From positions 1 to 64,000 of the forward strand of contig NZ_JAAGPI010000041.1 of NCBI RefSeq assembly GCF_017104715.1: 64,000 nucleotides of DNA, written 5' to 3'. A model generated the notes under the pieces. That model had not been told where the DNA came from, searched no databases, and saw nothing but the letters and a program-made list of their open reading frames with translations. Positions 8,406 through 16,733 of the stretch are shown one piece after another. Each line of letters opens with the position of its first letter. Position 1 is the first letter of the stretch. Source of the stretch: Burkholderia sp. Ac-20365 (GTDB lineage Bacteria; Pseudomonadota; Gammaproteobacteria; Burkholderiales; Burkholderiaceae). The position numbers were made by a program, and so were the translations under genes.

Positions 8406-9596
8406 ATGAACGCACCGCACGATCTGACGACCACGCCCATGACCACCACGCCTCCTTCGTTCCCGTCCCGTCTGCCGAGCGTCGGCACGACGATCTTCAC
8501 CGTGATGAGCGCGCTCGCCGCCGAAAAGAACGCGGTCAATCTCGGTCAGGGCTTTCCGGATTTCGATTGCGATCCGCGTATCGTCGATGCCGTGACCAAC
8601 GCGATGCGCGAAGGTCACAACCAGTACCCGCCGATGGCAGGTGTCGCGCCGCTGCGCCAGGCAATCTCCGAAAAGATCTCGAACCTGTACAGTCGCCGCT
8701 ACGACGCCACGACCGAGATCACGGTAACGGCAGGCGCGACGCAGGCGCTTCTGACTGCAATCCTGTGCGCGGTCCATCCGGGCGACGAAGTGATCGTCGT
8801 CGAGCCGACCTACGACAGCTATCTGCCGTCGATCGAACTGGCGGGCGGCAAGCCCGTGTTCGTCACGCTCGACGCGCCCGACTACGCGATTCCGTTCGAC
8901 AAGCTCGCCGCCGCGATCACGCCGAAAACGCGCATGATCCTGATCAATACGCCGCACAACCCGACGGGCACCGTCTGGCGCGCGGACGACATGAAGAAGC
9001 TCGAAGACATCGTGCGCGGCACGAATGTGCTGATTCTGTCCGATGAGGTCTACGAGCACATGGTCTACGACGGCGCGCCGCACGAAAGCGTTGCGCGCTA
9101 TCCGGAACTCGCGCAGCGCAGCTTCGTCGTGTCGAGCTTCGGCAAGACGTATCACGTGACGGGCTGGAAGGTCGGCTACGTGGCCGCGCCCGCGGCGCTG
9201 ACGGCGGAATTTCGCAAGGTGCACCAGTTCAACGTGTTCACGGTCAACACGCCGATGCAGCTCGGTCTCGCGCACTACATGCAAGACCCGGCGCCGTATG
9301 TGAATCTGCCGGCCTTCTATCAGAAGAAGCGTGACTTCTTCCGCGCCGGTCTCGCGCAATCACGCTTCAAGCTGCTGCCGTGCACGGGCACCTACTTCCA
9401 GTGCGTCGATTATTCGGCCATCAGCGACATGCCCGAAGCCGAATTCGCGCAGTGGCTCACGAGCGAGATCGGTGTCGCCGCGATTCCCGTGTCGGCGTTC
9501 TATCACGAGTCGCATGAATCGGGCGTCGTGCGCTTCTGCTTCGCGAAGAAGGAAGACACGCTCGCCACCGCGCTCGAACGGCTGGCGCGTCTCTGA
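8406..9596 (+). CDS. PLP-dependent aminotransferase (methionine aminotransferase-like)
   Basis: The 396-residue fold-type I aminotransferase has the glycine-rich phosphate region TVTAGATQAL, the Asn-Pro motif NTPHNPTGTVW, the DEVYEHMVYD segment and the PLP lysine in SSFGKTYHVTGWK. It most resembles the YbdL/kynurenine aminotransferase subgroup, which transaminates methionine and some aromatic amino acids; the exact substrate cannot be read from sequence. The ATG at 8406 is taken as start, but an internal ATG 33 nt downstream (MTTTPPSFPSRLPS) is an alternative. It is separated by about 95 bp from the PIN gene. Confidence 0.85.
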   Translation: MNAPHDLTTTPMTTTPPSFPSRLPSVGTTIFTVMSALAAEKNAVNLGQGFPDFDCDPRIVDAVTNAMREGHNQYPPMAGVAPLRQAISEKISNLYSRRYDATTEITVTAGATQALLTAILCAVHPGDEVIVVEPTYDSYLPSIELAGGKPVFVTLDAPDYAIPFDKLAAAITPKTRMILINTPHNPTGTVWRADDMKKLEDIVRGTNVLILSDEVYEHMVYDGAPHESVARYPELAQRSFVVSSFGKTYHVTGWKVGYVAAPAALTAEFRKVHQFNVFTVNTPMQLGLAHYMQDPAPYVNLPAFYQKKRDFFRAGLAQSRFKLLPCTGTYFQCVDYSAISDMPEAEFAQWLTSEIGVAAIPVSAFYHESHESGVVRFCFAKKEDTLATALERLARL

Positions 9597-9678
9597 GATG
9601 GCGCGCGCGATGCTGCGAATGAACCCATGTTCTTCGTCATCGCGCGCGACACACCGCGGCGGCCGTGCTCCGCTGCGT

Positions 9679-10326
9679 TCACTTCTTCTTTTGCGCTTCG
9701 ATGTAGGCCTTGCGGTCGTCCGTCACCCGTTGCGCGGCCGGGCGCGCATTGATCGCCTTCACATACGGCTTCCAGTCAATGCCGACATCGAGCAGGAAAT
9801 CGCGCCCGTAGATGGCCTGCGTCGCCATGCCGACGAGCGGCAGGCTCACGAAGCCGGAGATATCCGCGATACCGAACTGCTCGCCGCGCAGATACGGCGT
9901 GAATTTCGCGAGCCGCCTGAATCCACCAATGTGATGAATCAGCAGTTTCTCGGTACGTCCTTTTGTGGCGTCGGTGATCGTGCCGCCGAAGAACGCCTGT
10001 TTGTACAGATTGCGCGCCGTCAGTTCGAGATGCACGTCGACGAACGTGATCAGCTCGCGCTCTTTCGCGGCTTCCCACGGATCGCGCGAGAACATGGCCT
10101 TCTCGGGAAACGCGGCCGCCAGGTATTCGATGATCGCCTGCGACTCGCACAGGCTGCCCCGCTCTGTCACGATGTACGGCACCTTGCCGAGCGGCGAGTG
10201 TTCGAGGAACGCCTCGTCCTGGCTGAACGTCACGGGCACTTCCTCGAACGGAATGCCGAATTCGAGCAGCGCGAACTTCACTTTGTTGTAATAGTTGGAC
10301 AGCGCAAAACCGTGCAGCTTGATCAT
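9679..10326 (-). CDS. glutathione S-transferase family protein
   Basis: The start is set at the ATG at 10326, which has GGGAGA upstream and begins the thioredoxin-like strand (MIKLHGFALSNYYNKVKF); a longer open frame adds 27 unsupported residues. The 215-residue product has an N-terminal thioredoxin-like domain (about 1-75), the cis-Pro region in GKVPYIV and the glutathione contact E-S in CESQAIIEYL. An all-helical C-terminal domain follows and ends in a Lys-rich tail. The reaction would be glutathione conjugation or reduction of an unknown electrophile. It is divergent from the hydroxyacyl-CoA dehydrogenase operon, 137 bp away. Confidence 0.88.
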   Translation of the reverse strand: MIKLHGFALSNYYNKVKFALLEFGIPFEEVPVTFSQDEAFLEHSPLGKVPYIVTERGSLCESQAIIEYLAAAFPEKAMFSRDPWEAAKERELITFVDVHLELTARNLYKQAFFGGTITDATKGRTEKLLIHHIGGFRRLAKFTPYLRGEQFGIADISGFVSLPLVGMATQAIYGRDFLLDVGIDWKPYVKAINARPAAQRVTDDRKAYIEAQKKK

Positions 10327-10462
10327 CCGGTGTCTCCCTGCGGATGGTTGTCGAAAATCGCTCGCAATTCGTCGCGATCTGTTGCAGATGCAGATCTGAA
10401 CCCGCACACGACAGATTGAAACGAACGTACTATTTTAGAATAATCATGGAGTCAGTCACATC

Positions 10463-12031
10463 ATGTCACCGAACACCTCTCGCCAGTACAGTATCGAGAC
10501 CGTCGGCGTCGTCGGCGCGGGCGCGATGGGTCGCGGCATCGCGCAAATTGCCGCGCTCGCAGGCCTCAAGGTCAGGCTCTTCGATACGAACACGGCAGCC
10601 GTCGGCGCAGCGCGCGATTATCTGTCCGACACGTTTTCCAAACTGGTCAGCAAAGGCAAGCTCGACAACTCGCGCTCGCTGGCCGCGCTCGCCAATGTCA
10701 CGGGCGCAAACGCGATCGGCGAACTGAAGGACTGTGATCTCGTCATCGAAGCGATCGTCGAAAAGCTCGACGTGAAGCGTGCGCTCTTCAAGGAACTCGA
10801 AGGCGTCGTCAGCGAGCGCTGCATTCTCGCGTCGAACACGTCGTCGCTGTCCATCACGGCGATTGCGGCCGCGTGCGCCGATCCGTCGCGCGTGCTCGGC
10901 TATCACTTCTTCAACCCGGTGCCGCTGATGAAAGTCGTCGAAGTGATCGACGGCTTGCGCAGCGATCCCGCCGCAGGGGACGCGTTGATGGACCTCGCGC
11001 GCCGCATGGGTCACACGCCCGTGCGCGCGAAGGACATGCCCGGCTTCATCGTCAATCACGCGGGCCGCGGGATGAATACGGAAGGCCTGCGCGTCGCGGA
11101 TGAAGGCGTCGCGAGTTTCGTCGAGATCGACCGCATCATGCGCGAGCAGGCGGGCTTTCGTCTCGGTCCGTTCGAACTGCTCGATCTGACGGCGCTCGAT
11201 GTCTCGCATCCCGTGATGGAATCGATCTATCACCAGTTTTATGAAGAGCCGCGCTTCACGCCGTCGCCGATCACGGGTACGCGCCTCGCGGGTGGGCTGA
11301 TCGGGCGCAAGGCGGGCGAAGGCTTTTATGTGTATGTCGACGGCAAGCAGCAGGCGCCCGCCGAAGCGCCAGCGCCGACGCAATTGCCAACGCGCGTCTG
11401 GGTAAGCGCACGTGTGCCCGCCGCGCATGACGCCGTGCTCGCGCTGATCGCGAAAACCGGCGTGGCTGTAGACGAAGGCGCAACGCCCGCTGCCGATTCG
11501 CTGATCGTCGTGACGCCGCTCGGCTTCGACGCAACGACAGCGGCTGTCGATGAAAACCTCGACGCAAGCCGCGTCGTCGCAATCGATACCCTCGTCCCGC
11601 TCGCCGACGCAAAACGCCGCACGCTGATGACCACGCCCGCGACCACGCGCGCCGCGCGCGATGCCGCGCATGCCCTCTTCGCTCACGACGGTGTGCCCGT
11701 CACCGTGATCCGCGATTCGACGGGCTTCGTCGCGCAGCGCGTGGTGGCGACGATCGTCAACATCGGTTGCGATATTGCGCAGCGCCAGATTGCGTCGCCG
11801 TCGGATATCGATCTCGCCGTGACGCTTGGGCTCGGCTATCCGCGCGGGCCGCTCGCACTTGGCGACGCACTCGGCGCGCAGACTATCCTGACCATTCTGC
11901 GCAACATGTTCAGCGTGCTCGGCGATCCGCGTTACCGGCCATCGCCGTGGCTCGCGCGCCGTGCACAACTCGGCATGCCGCTCACGCAAGCCGACATCGC
12001 CGATCAAAACAACGCAAAGGAGACCGCATAA
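10463..12031 (+). CDS. 3-hydroxyacyl-CoA dehydrogenase (PaaH-like long form)
   Basis: The 522-residue NAD-dependent enzyme has an N-terminal Rossmann fold (GVVGAGAMGRGIAQ), the catalytic region YHFFNPVPLMKVVEVI, a first dimerisation domain to about residue 285, and a second partly duplicated C-terminal domain (RDSTGFVAQRVVATI...GYPRGPLALGD). It oxidises an L-3-hydroxyacyl-CoA to the 3-ketoacyl-CoA. The architecture is that of PaaH rather than the fused FadB alpha subunit. It starts a five-gene operon: the next gene's ATG directly follows its TAA stop. GGAG about 11 nt upstream supports the start. Confidence 0.87.
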   Translation: MSPNTSRQYSIETVGVVGAGAMGRGIAQIAALAGLKVRLFDTNTAAVGAARDYLSDTFSKLVSKGKLDNSRSLAALANVTGANAIGELKDCDLVIEAIVEKLDVKRALFKELEGVVSERCILASNTSSLSITAIAAACADPSRVLGYHFFNPVPLMKVVEVIDGLRSDPAAGDALMDLARRMGHTPVRAKDMPGFIVNHAGRGMNTEGLRVADEGVASFVEIDRIMREQAGFRLGPFELLDLTALDVSHPVMESIYHQFYEEPRFTPSPITGTRLAGGLIGRKAGEGFYVYVDGKQQAPAEAPAPTQLPTRVWVSARVPAAHDAVLALIAKTGVAVDEGATPAADSLIVVTPLGFDATTAAVDENLDASRVVAIDTLVPLADAKRRTLMTTPATTRAARDAAHALFAHDGVPVTVIRDSTGFVAQRVVATIVNIGCDIAQRQIASPSDIDLAVTLGLGYPRGPLALGDALGAQTILTILRNMFSVLGDPRYRPSPWLARRAQLGMPLTQADIADQNNAKETA

Positions 12032-12820
12032 ATGGCCGCCGAACTGCTCGCCTCACGCCCAGCCGAAAGCGAATCGACGCTCGTGCTGACGCTCTCCAAC
12101 CCCGGCGCGCGCAACGCGATGCACCCGGACATGTACGCTGCCGGCATCGAAGCGATGAACACGGCTGAGCGCGATGCGTCGATCGGCGCCGTCGTCATCA
12201 CGGGTGCGGATAACTTTTTCTGTGCAGGCGGCAATCTGAACCGTCTGCTCGAAAACCGCGCGAAAGATCCTTCTGTGCAGGCGCAAAGCATCGATCTGCT
12301 CGGCGAGTGGATCGCGGCATTGCAGGCGTCGTCGAAACCGGTGATCGCGGCCGTCGACGGCGCCGCGGCGGGCGCCGGGTTTTCGCTGGCGCTGGCATGC
12401 GACCTGATCGTCGCCGCCGACGACGCGAAATTCGTGATGTCGTACGCACGCGTCGGCCTCACGCCGGATGGCGGTGGCTCGTGGTTCCTCGCACGCGCGT
12501 TGCCGCGTCAGATCGCGACGGAAGTGCTGCTCGAAGGCAAGCCGATCGGCGCGACGCGTCTGCATGAACTCGGCGTCGTGAACCGCCTCGCGAAGCCCGG
12601 CGCCGCGCGCGATACGGCTGTTGCCTGGGCCGACGATCTCGGCAAGATTTCGCCGAACGCGAAGGCGCGCATCAAAGGTCTGGTCGCGGCTGCCGGCGAA
12701 CAATCGCTGCCCGAGCATCTCGTTGCCGAGCGCGACAGCTTCGTCGCGTCGCTGCATCATCGCGACGGGCTCGAAGGCATTACCGCATTCCTCGAAAAGC
12801 GCGCACCCCATTACAAATGA
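12032..12820 (+). CDS. crotonase-family enoyl-CoA hydratase/isomerase (PaaG-like)
   Basis: The 262-residue crotonase fold has an oxyanion-hole segment in FFCAGGNLNRL and DGAAAGAGFSLALACD. The two glutamates of classical enoyl-CoA hydratase appear to be replaced (Ser in GAGFSL, Tyr in VMSYARVG). The Asp of LTPDGGGS, used by PaaG-type isomerases, is kept. Isomerase activity, or the group labelled oxepin-CoA hydrolase alternative type, is thus more likely than plain hydration. It is tightly coupled: it starts directly after the dehydrogenase stop and overlaps the phosphatase gene by 4 bp (ATGA). Confidence 0.8.
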   Translation: MAAELLASRPAESESTLVLTLSNPGARNAMHPDMYAAGIEAMNTAERDASIGAVVITGADNFFCAGGNLNRLLENRAKDPSVQAQSIDLLGEWIAALQASSKPVIAAVDGAAAGAGFSLALACDLIVAADDAKFVMSYARVGLTPDGGGSWFLARALPRQIATEVLLEGKPIGATRLHELGVVNRLAKPGAARDTAVAWADDLGKISPNAKARIKGLVAAAGEQSLPEHLVAERDSFVASLHHRDGLEGITAFLEKRAPHYK

Positions 12821-13542
12821 GCACGCCAACGGGTTATCAGTTGCCGAAGCGCCGCCGTATCTATCTGATGCGGCACGGCGACGTCACGTACTTCGATGCG
12901 TCGGGCAGCACGATCGACCCGGAGCGCGTGCCGCTCAATGAGAACGGGCGCGCGCAGGCGGACGCCGCAGGACGCGCGTTTGCCGAACAGAATGTGCGCT
13001 TCGATCGTGTGATCGCGAGCGGCCTGCCGCGTACGGTCGAAACCGCGCAGCGTGTGCTCGCACAAATGAGCGCTCAGACTACGATCGACATCGAACCCGC
13101 ATGGGAAGAGATACGCGGCGGCAAACCCGGCTCGATTCCCGCCGCAGATCTCGAAGCCGCTTTTCTCGGCGCGTTCGAAGGCATCGTCGCGGAAGACGTG
13201 AAGTTTCTTGGCGGCGAGACGATCGGCGAACTGTTCGACCGTGTGCTGCCCGCGCTCGATGCGCTGCGTGCCGACACATCGTGGGACGTGGCACTGCTCG
13301 TGCTGCACGGTGGCGTCAATCGCGCGATCCTGTCGCACGCGATCACGGCGGGTGGACGGACGTTCTTTGGCCACCTCGCGCAATCGACCGGTTGCATCAA
13401 CGCGCTCGATATTGGCACGGCACCGCGCGACTGGGTCGTGCGGATGATCAATCATTCGCCGCCTTCGCCGCTGCATCGCGACGTGCGCAATACGACGATG
13501 GAAATGCTTTACGCGCAGTTCATTCAAACAAGGCGCAGCTAG
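12817..13542 (+). CDS. histidine phosphatase superfamily protein
   Basis: The 241-residue protein has the phosphohistidine motif IYLMRHGDVTYFD near residue 20, the second catalytic His in LLVLHGGVNRAIL, and an Arg in ASGLPRTVETA. These are the hallmarks of the phosphoglycerate-mutase-like phosphatases. The start overlaps the previous stop by ATGA, showing translational coupling. Its place between a crotonase and an aminoglycoside-phosphotransferase-like kinase suggests it acts on a phosphorylated small molecule in the same acyl-CoA pathway, but the substrate cannot be read from sequence. Confidence 0.82.
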   Translation: MSTPTGYQLPKRRRIYLMRHGDVTYFDASGSTIDPERVPLNENGRAQADAAGRAFAEQNVRFDRVIASGLPRTVETAQRVLAQMSAQTTIDIEPAWEEIRGGKPGSIPAADLEAAFLGAFEGIVAEDVKFLGGETIGELFDRVLPALDALRADTSWDVALLVLHGGVNRAILSHAITAGGRTFFGHLAQSTGCINALDIGTAPRDWVVRMINHSPPSPLHRDVRNTTMEMLYAQFIQTRRS

Positions 13543-13568
13543 CAGACAGATTTTCCAACGGAGGAGAC

Positions 13569-14657
13569 ATGCCGCAAGACGCGACACCGACCGACTACTC
13601 CGCATTCGAAGGCACGCGGCCCGTCAGCGAGCGACAACGCATCGATGTCGACGCGCTTTCTGCGTGGCTCGCACAACATGTCGAAGAGTTTGCTGGACCG
13701 TTGACGCTCGAACAGTTCGCGGGCGGCCAGTCGAATCCCACCTTCAAGCTGATCACACCGACGCGCGCTTACGTGATGCGCGCGAAGCCCGGCCCGTCCG
13801 CGAAACTGCTGCCGTCGGCGCATGCGATCGAGCGCGAGTACCGCGTGATGCATGCGTTGCGCGACACGGATGTGCCCGTCGCGAAGATGCTCGCGCTGTG
13901 CGAGGACGAAAGCGTGATCGGCCGTGCGTTCTACGTCATGGAATTTGTGCAGGGCCGCGTGTTATGGGATCCGTCGCTCCCGGGCATGTCGCCTGCACAG
14001 CGCGGCGCGATTTACGACGAGATGAATCGCGTGATTGCTGCGTTGCATAGCGTCGATGCCGAAGCCGTTGGGCTCGCGGATTACGGCAAGCCCGGCAACT
14101 ATTTTGCGCGGCAGATCGGGAGATGGAGCAAGCAGTATCAGGCGTCGGAGACCGAGCCGATCGATGCGATGCATCGGCTGATCGATTGGTTGCCGCAACA
14201 TATGCCCATCGAAACGGATGCACGCGCAACCATCGTGCACGGCGATTACCGGCTCGACAATCTGATCTTCGATCCTCACGAGCCGCGCGTGCTTGCCGTG
14301 CTCGACTGGGAACTGTCGACGCTCGGCGATCCGCTCGCCGACTTCGCGTATCACTGCATGGCGTGGCACGTCGATCCCGCGCAATTTCGCGGCATTGCGG
14401 GCCTCGACTGGAACGCACTTGGCATTCCCGACGAGGCACAGTATGTGCGACGTTATTGCGAGCGCACCGGACTCACGATTCCCGGCGACTGGAACTTCTA
14501 TCTCGCGTACAACATGTTCCGCATCGCTGCGATTTTGCAGGGAATCATGAAACGCGTGGTGGACGGTACGGCGTCGAGCGAACAGGCGGCGGACGCAGGA
14601 CGGCGCGCACGACCGATGGCCGAACTTGCCTGGCGCTATGCGCAGAAAGCGCGCTAA
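13569..14657 (+). CDS. APH-family phosphotransferase (ACAD10/11 or LvaA-like kinase)
   Basis: The start is at the ATG at 13569 after GGAGGAG (ending 3-4 nt before it). The 362-residue kinase has a small N-lobe with FAGGQSNPTFKL, the catalytic HGDYRLDNLIFD loop and the metal motif LDWELSTLGDPLADFAY. This subfamily corresponds to the kinase domain of human ACAD10/11 and to LvaA of Pseudomonas putida, which phosphorylate the 4-hydroxyl of 4-hydroxyacyl-CoAs. The adjacent gene is an ACAD11-like dehydrogenase, the known partner type, which strongly favours this role over antibiotic resistance. The gene lies 26 bp after the phosphatase. Confidence 0.85.
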   Translation: MPQDATPTDYSAFEGTRPVSERQRIDVDALSAWLAQHVEEFAGPLTLEQFAGGQSNPTFKLITPTRAYVMRAKPGPSAKLLPSAHAIEREYRVMHALRDTDVPVAKMLALCEDESVIGRAFYVMEFVQGRVLWDPSLPGMSPAQRGAIYDEMNRVIAALHSVDAEAVGLADYGKPGNYFARQIGRWSKQYQASETEPIDAMHRLIDWLPQHMPIETDARATIVHGDYRLDNLIFDPHEPRVLAVLDWELSTLGDPLADFAYHCMAWHVDPAQFRGIAGLDWNALGIPDEAQYVRRYCERTGLTIPGDWNFYLAYNMFRIAAILQGIMKRVVDGTASSEQAADAGRRARPMAELAWRYAQKAR

Positions 14658-14721
14658 GGAACTGTCGGCGCTGATGTGGCTCCATCTGTAGACCGGATTC
14701 AACGTCATCCACGAGGCCAAG

Positions 14722-15939
14722 ATGAATTTCGACTACACACCGAAGGTTCAGGCGTTGCGCGACAAGCTGCTCGCGTTTTTCGACGAACACATCTATCCGA
14801 ACGAGCAGGCCTATGCCGCCGAAGTCACACGCAACCGACAGGCGGGCAATGCGTGGGTGCCGACGGAACTGATTGAAAGCCTGAAGCAGCAGGCACGCGA
14901 TGCCGGCCTATGGAACCTGTTCCTGCCCGACTCCGAGCGTGGCGCGGGGCTGACGAACCTCGAATACGCGCCGCTGTGCGAGATCATGGGCCGCGTGCCA
15001 TGGTCGCCGGAAGTGTTCAACTGCAACGCGCCCGACACCGGCAACATGGAGACGATCGAGCGCTATGGCAGCGAAGAGAATCGTCGCGAATGGCTGGAGC
15101 CGCTGTTGCAGGGACAGATTCGCTCGGCGTTTCTGATGACGGAGCCGGAAGTGGCGTCATCGGATGCGACCAACATTCAGACGAGCATCGTGCGCGATGG
15201 TGACACGTATGTGATCAACGGACACAAGTGGTGGTCGTCGGGTGCGGGTGATCCGCGCTGCAAGCTTTTCATCGTGATGGGTAAGACGGACCCGGACGCG
15301 CCGCGTCACGCGCAGCAATCGATGATTCTCGTGCCGGCCGACGCGACGGGTATTACCGTGCATCGTCCGCTGACAGTGTTTGGTTACGACGATGCGCCGC
15401 ATGGACATATGGAAATCACGCTCGACAACGTGCGCGTGCCCGTTACCAACATGCTGCTTGGCGAGGGGCGCGGCTTCGAGATTGCGCAAGGACGGCTTGG
15501 GCCAGGGCGCATTCACCATTGCATGCGGTTGATTGGGCTTGCTGAACGTGCGCTCGAGTTGATGGCCAGGCGTGCGTTGCAGCGTGTGGCGTTTGGCAAG
15601 CCGATTGCGGCGCAAGGCGTGACGCAGGAGCGGATTGCCGAGGCTAGATGTCTGATCGAGCAGGCGCGACTGCTGACGTTGAAGACGGCTTATATGATGG
15701 ATACCGTTGGAAATAAAGGCGCGCGCGGTGAGATTGCGATGATCAAGGTTGTGGCGCCTAACATGGCGTGTCAGGTGATTGACTGGGCCATTCAGGTGCA
15801 TGGCGCGGCAGGTATGAGTGATGATTTTCCTTTGGCGTATGCCTATACCACCTCGCGGTGGCTACGGTTTGCTGATGGGCCAGATGAGGTGCATCGGAAT
15901 GCTATTGCCAAGATTGAGCTTGGGAAGTATTCCGGGTGA
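14722..15939 (+). CDS. acyl-CoA dehydrogenase, ACAD11/LvaC-like
   Basis: The 405-residue FAD enzyme has helical N-domain, the FAD/substrate segments LMTEPEVASSDATN and WWSSGAGDPRCK, and a C-terminal helical domain with QVHGAAGMSDDFPLA and RFADGPDEVH. The segment LGPGRIHHCMRLIGLAERAL and the DGPDEVH end are features I associate with the ACAD10/11 subgroup. It would remove the 4-phosphate made by the upstream kinase and, in effect, convert a 4-hydroxy- to a 3-hydroxyacyl-CoA precursor. It is the last gene of the operon, and its stop codon is followed almost at once by the GGTTTT tract and a large palindromic repeat. Confidence 0.88.
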   Translation: MNFDYTPKVQALRDKLLAFFDEHIYPNEQAYAAEVTRNRQAGNAWVPTELIESLKQQARDAGLWNLFLPDSERGAGLTNLEYAPLCEIMGRVPWSPEVFNCNAPDTGNMETIERYGSEENRREWLEPLLQGQIRSAFLMTEPEVASSDATNIQTSIVRDGDTYVINGHKWWSSGAGDPRCKLFIVMGKTDPDAPRHAQQSMILVPADATGITVHRPLTVFGYDDAPHGHMEITLDNVRVPVTNMLLGEGRGFEIAQGRLGPGRIHHCMRLIGLAERALELMARRALQRVAFGKPIAAQGVTQERIAEARCLIEQARLLTLKTAYMMDTVGNKGARGEIAMIKVVAPNMACQVIDWAIQVHGAAGMSDDFPLAYAYTTSRWLRFADGPDEVHRNAIAKIELGKYSG

Positions 15940-15954
15940 TGGTTTTGCGGTTCT

Positions 15955-16025
15955 GGTTTGGTTTTGGTTTTGGGTTTGGTTTTGGTTTTGGTTTTGGTTT
16001 TGGTTTGGTTTTGGTTTTGGTTTTT
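15955..16025 (+). repeat. GGTTTT microsatellite-like tract
   Basis: About eleven near-tandem units of GGTTTT, with some GGTTT and GGGTTT slips, start 16 bp after the stop codon of the acyl-CoA dehydrogenase and run to the edge of the large palindromic element. It replaces the outer GT-rich arm present in the other copies, so it is probably a slippage expansion of that arm. The regularly spaced GG pairs could allow a two-tetrad quadruplex. Confidence 0.9.
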
Positions 16026-16033
16026 ATGGCTTT

Positions 16034-16690
16034 GCGCTGGCATCCGCGTTTTGTTTTGCCTTGTTCATGCGTCGCCCCTGTGCGGGGCGGCACTTACTTT
16101 CTTTGCCGCCGCAAAGAAAGTAAGCAAAGAAAGCGGGCTAACACCGCCCGCTCTTGACCACCGCCTGAGGGCCCCCAACCGTTCCTCCGCTTCACACGGC
16201 GTTCTGCCATTCAATGCCCGTTGCCAGCGCCTCGAACAGGCGCCTCACCCGCTTCAATTACCCGTAGCGCAGCCAGCGGCAGCGAATGGTTGATGCCGCC
16301 CAGGTGGCAAACTGTGTGTAGGTCGTAGTGCTTCACACCTCGGCGCTCTTACGACACCGATCGTGTTTTCCAGTCCGGAGTGATGCGTGTGCGGCGCGAA
16401 AGCCGACACACAGTTTGCCGCTATAGAACGTGGGCAATTTGACTACGTGTGTACCGACGCGGGAGTGTGAAGTGGGTGAGGCGCCGATTCAAGGTGCTGG
16501 CAACCGGCATCGAATGGCAGAACGCCGTGTGAAGCGGAGGAACGGTTGGGGGCCCTCAGGCGGAGACAAGAACTGGCGGTGTTTAGCGGCTTTCTTTTGC
16601 CTACTTTTCTTTGCCGCGGCAAAGAAAAGTAGGTGCCGCCCCGCACAGGGGCAACGCTAGCAAACCAGATACATCACGCGGATGCCAGCG
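16034..16690 (+). repeat. large palindromic intergenic element, copy A
   Basis: The 657-bp imperfect palindrome runs from CGCTGGCATCCGCG on the left to CGCGGATGCCAGCG on the right. The left arm has GCCCCTGTGCGGGGC and a TTACTTTCTTTGCCG hairpin (16094-16123); the right arm has the 34-bp perfect palindrome at 16600-16633 and GCCCCGCACAGGGGC. Segments 16161-16212 and 16512-16563 are exact 52-bp inverted copies. The centre (about 16307-16440) matches the other copies best. It lies between two convergent operons, 94 bp after one stop codon and 43 bp before the other. Long open frames inside it are by-products of the palindrome. I recognise no transposase, terminal duplication or known RNA family. 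Confidence 0.95.
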
Positions 16691-16733
16691 AAAGCAAAAG
16701 CAAAACACCGAACATCGCGCCGCGCGAGCGGAG

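Noticed and set aside
13569..14657. Aminoglycoside resistance gene
   Set aside because: The APH fold is shared with metabolic kinases, and the ACAD11-like neighbour and operon context indicate acyl-CoA metabolism.
15958..16293. Open frames inside palindromic copy A, such as a 111-residue frame with a Gly/Leu/Val-rich start
   Set aside because: It is built from the GGTTTT tract and the repeat arm; the same peptide pieces (for example FFAAAKKVSKESGL) recur in all four elements. No ribosome site or recognisable domain.
16034..16690. CRISPR or insertion sequence explanation for the repeats
   Set aside because: There are no short spaced repeats, no transposase and no target-site duplication that I can see; the copies are single, long palindromes.
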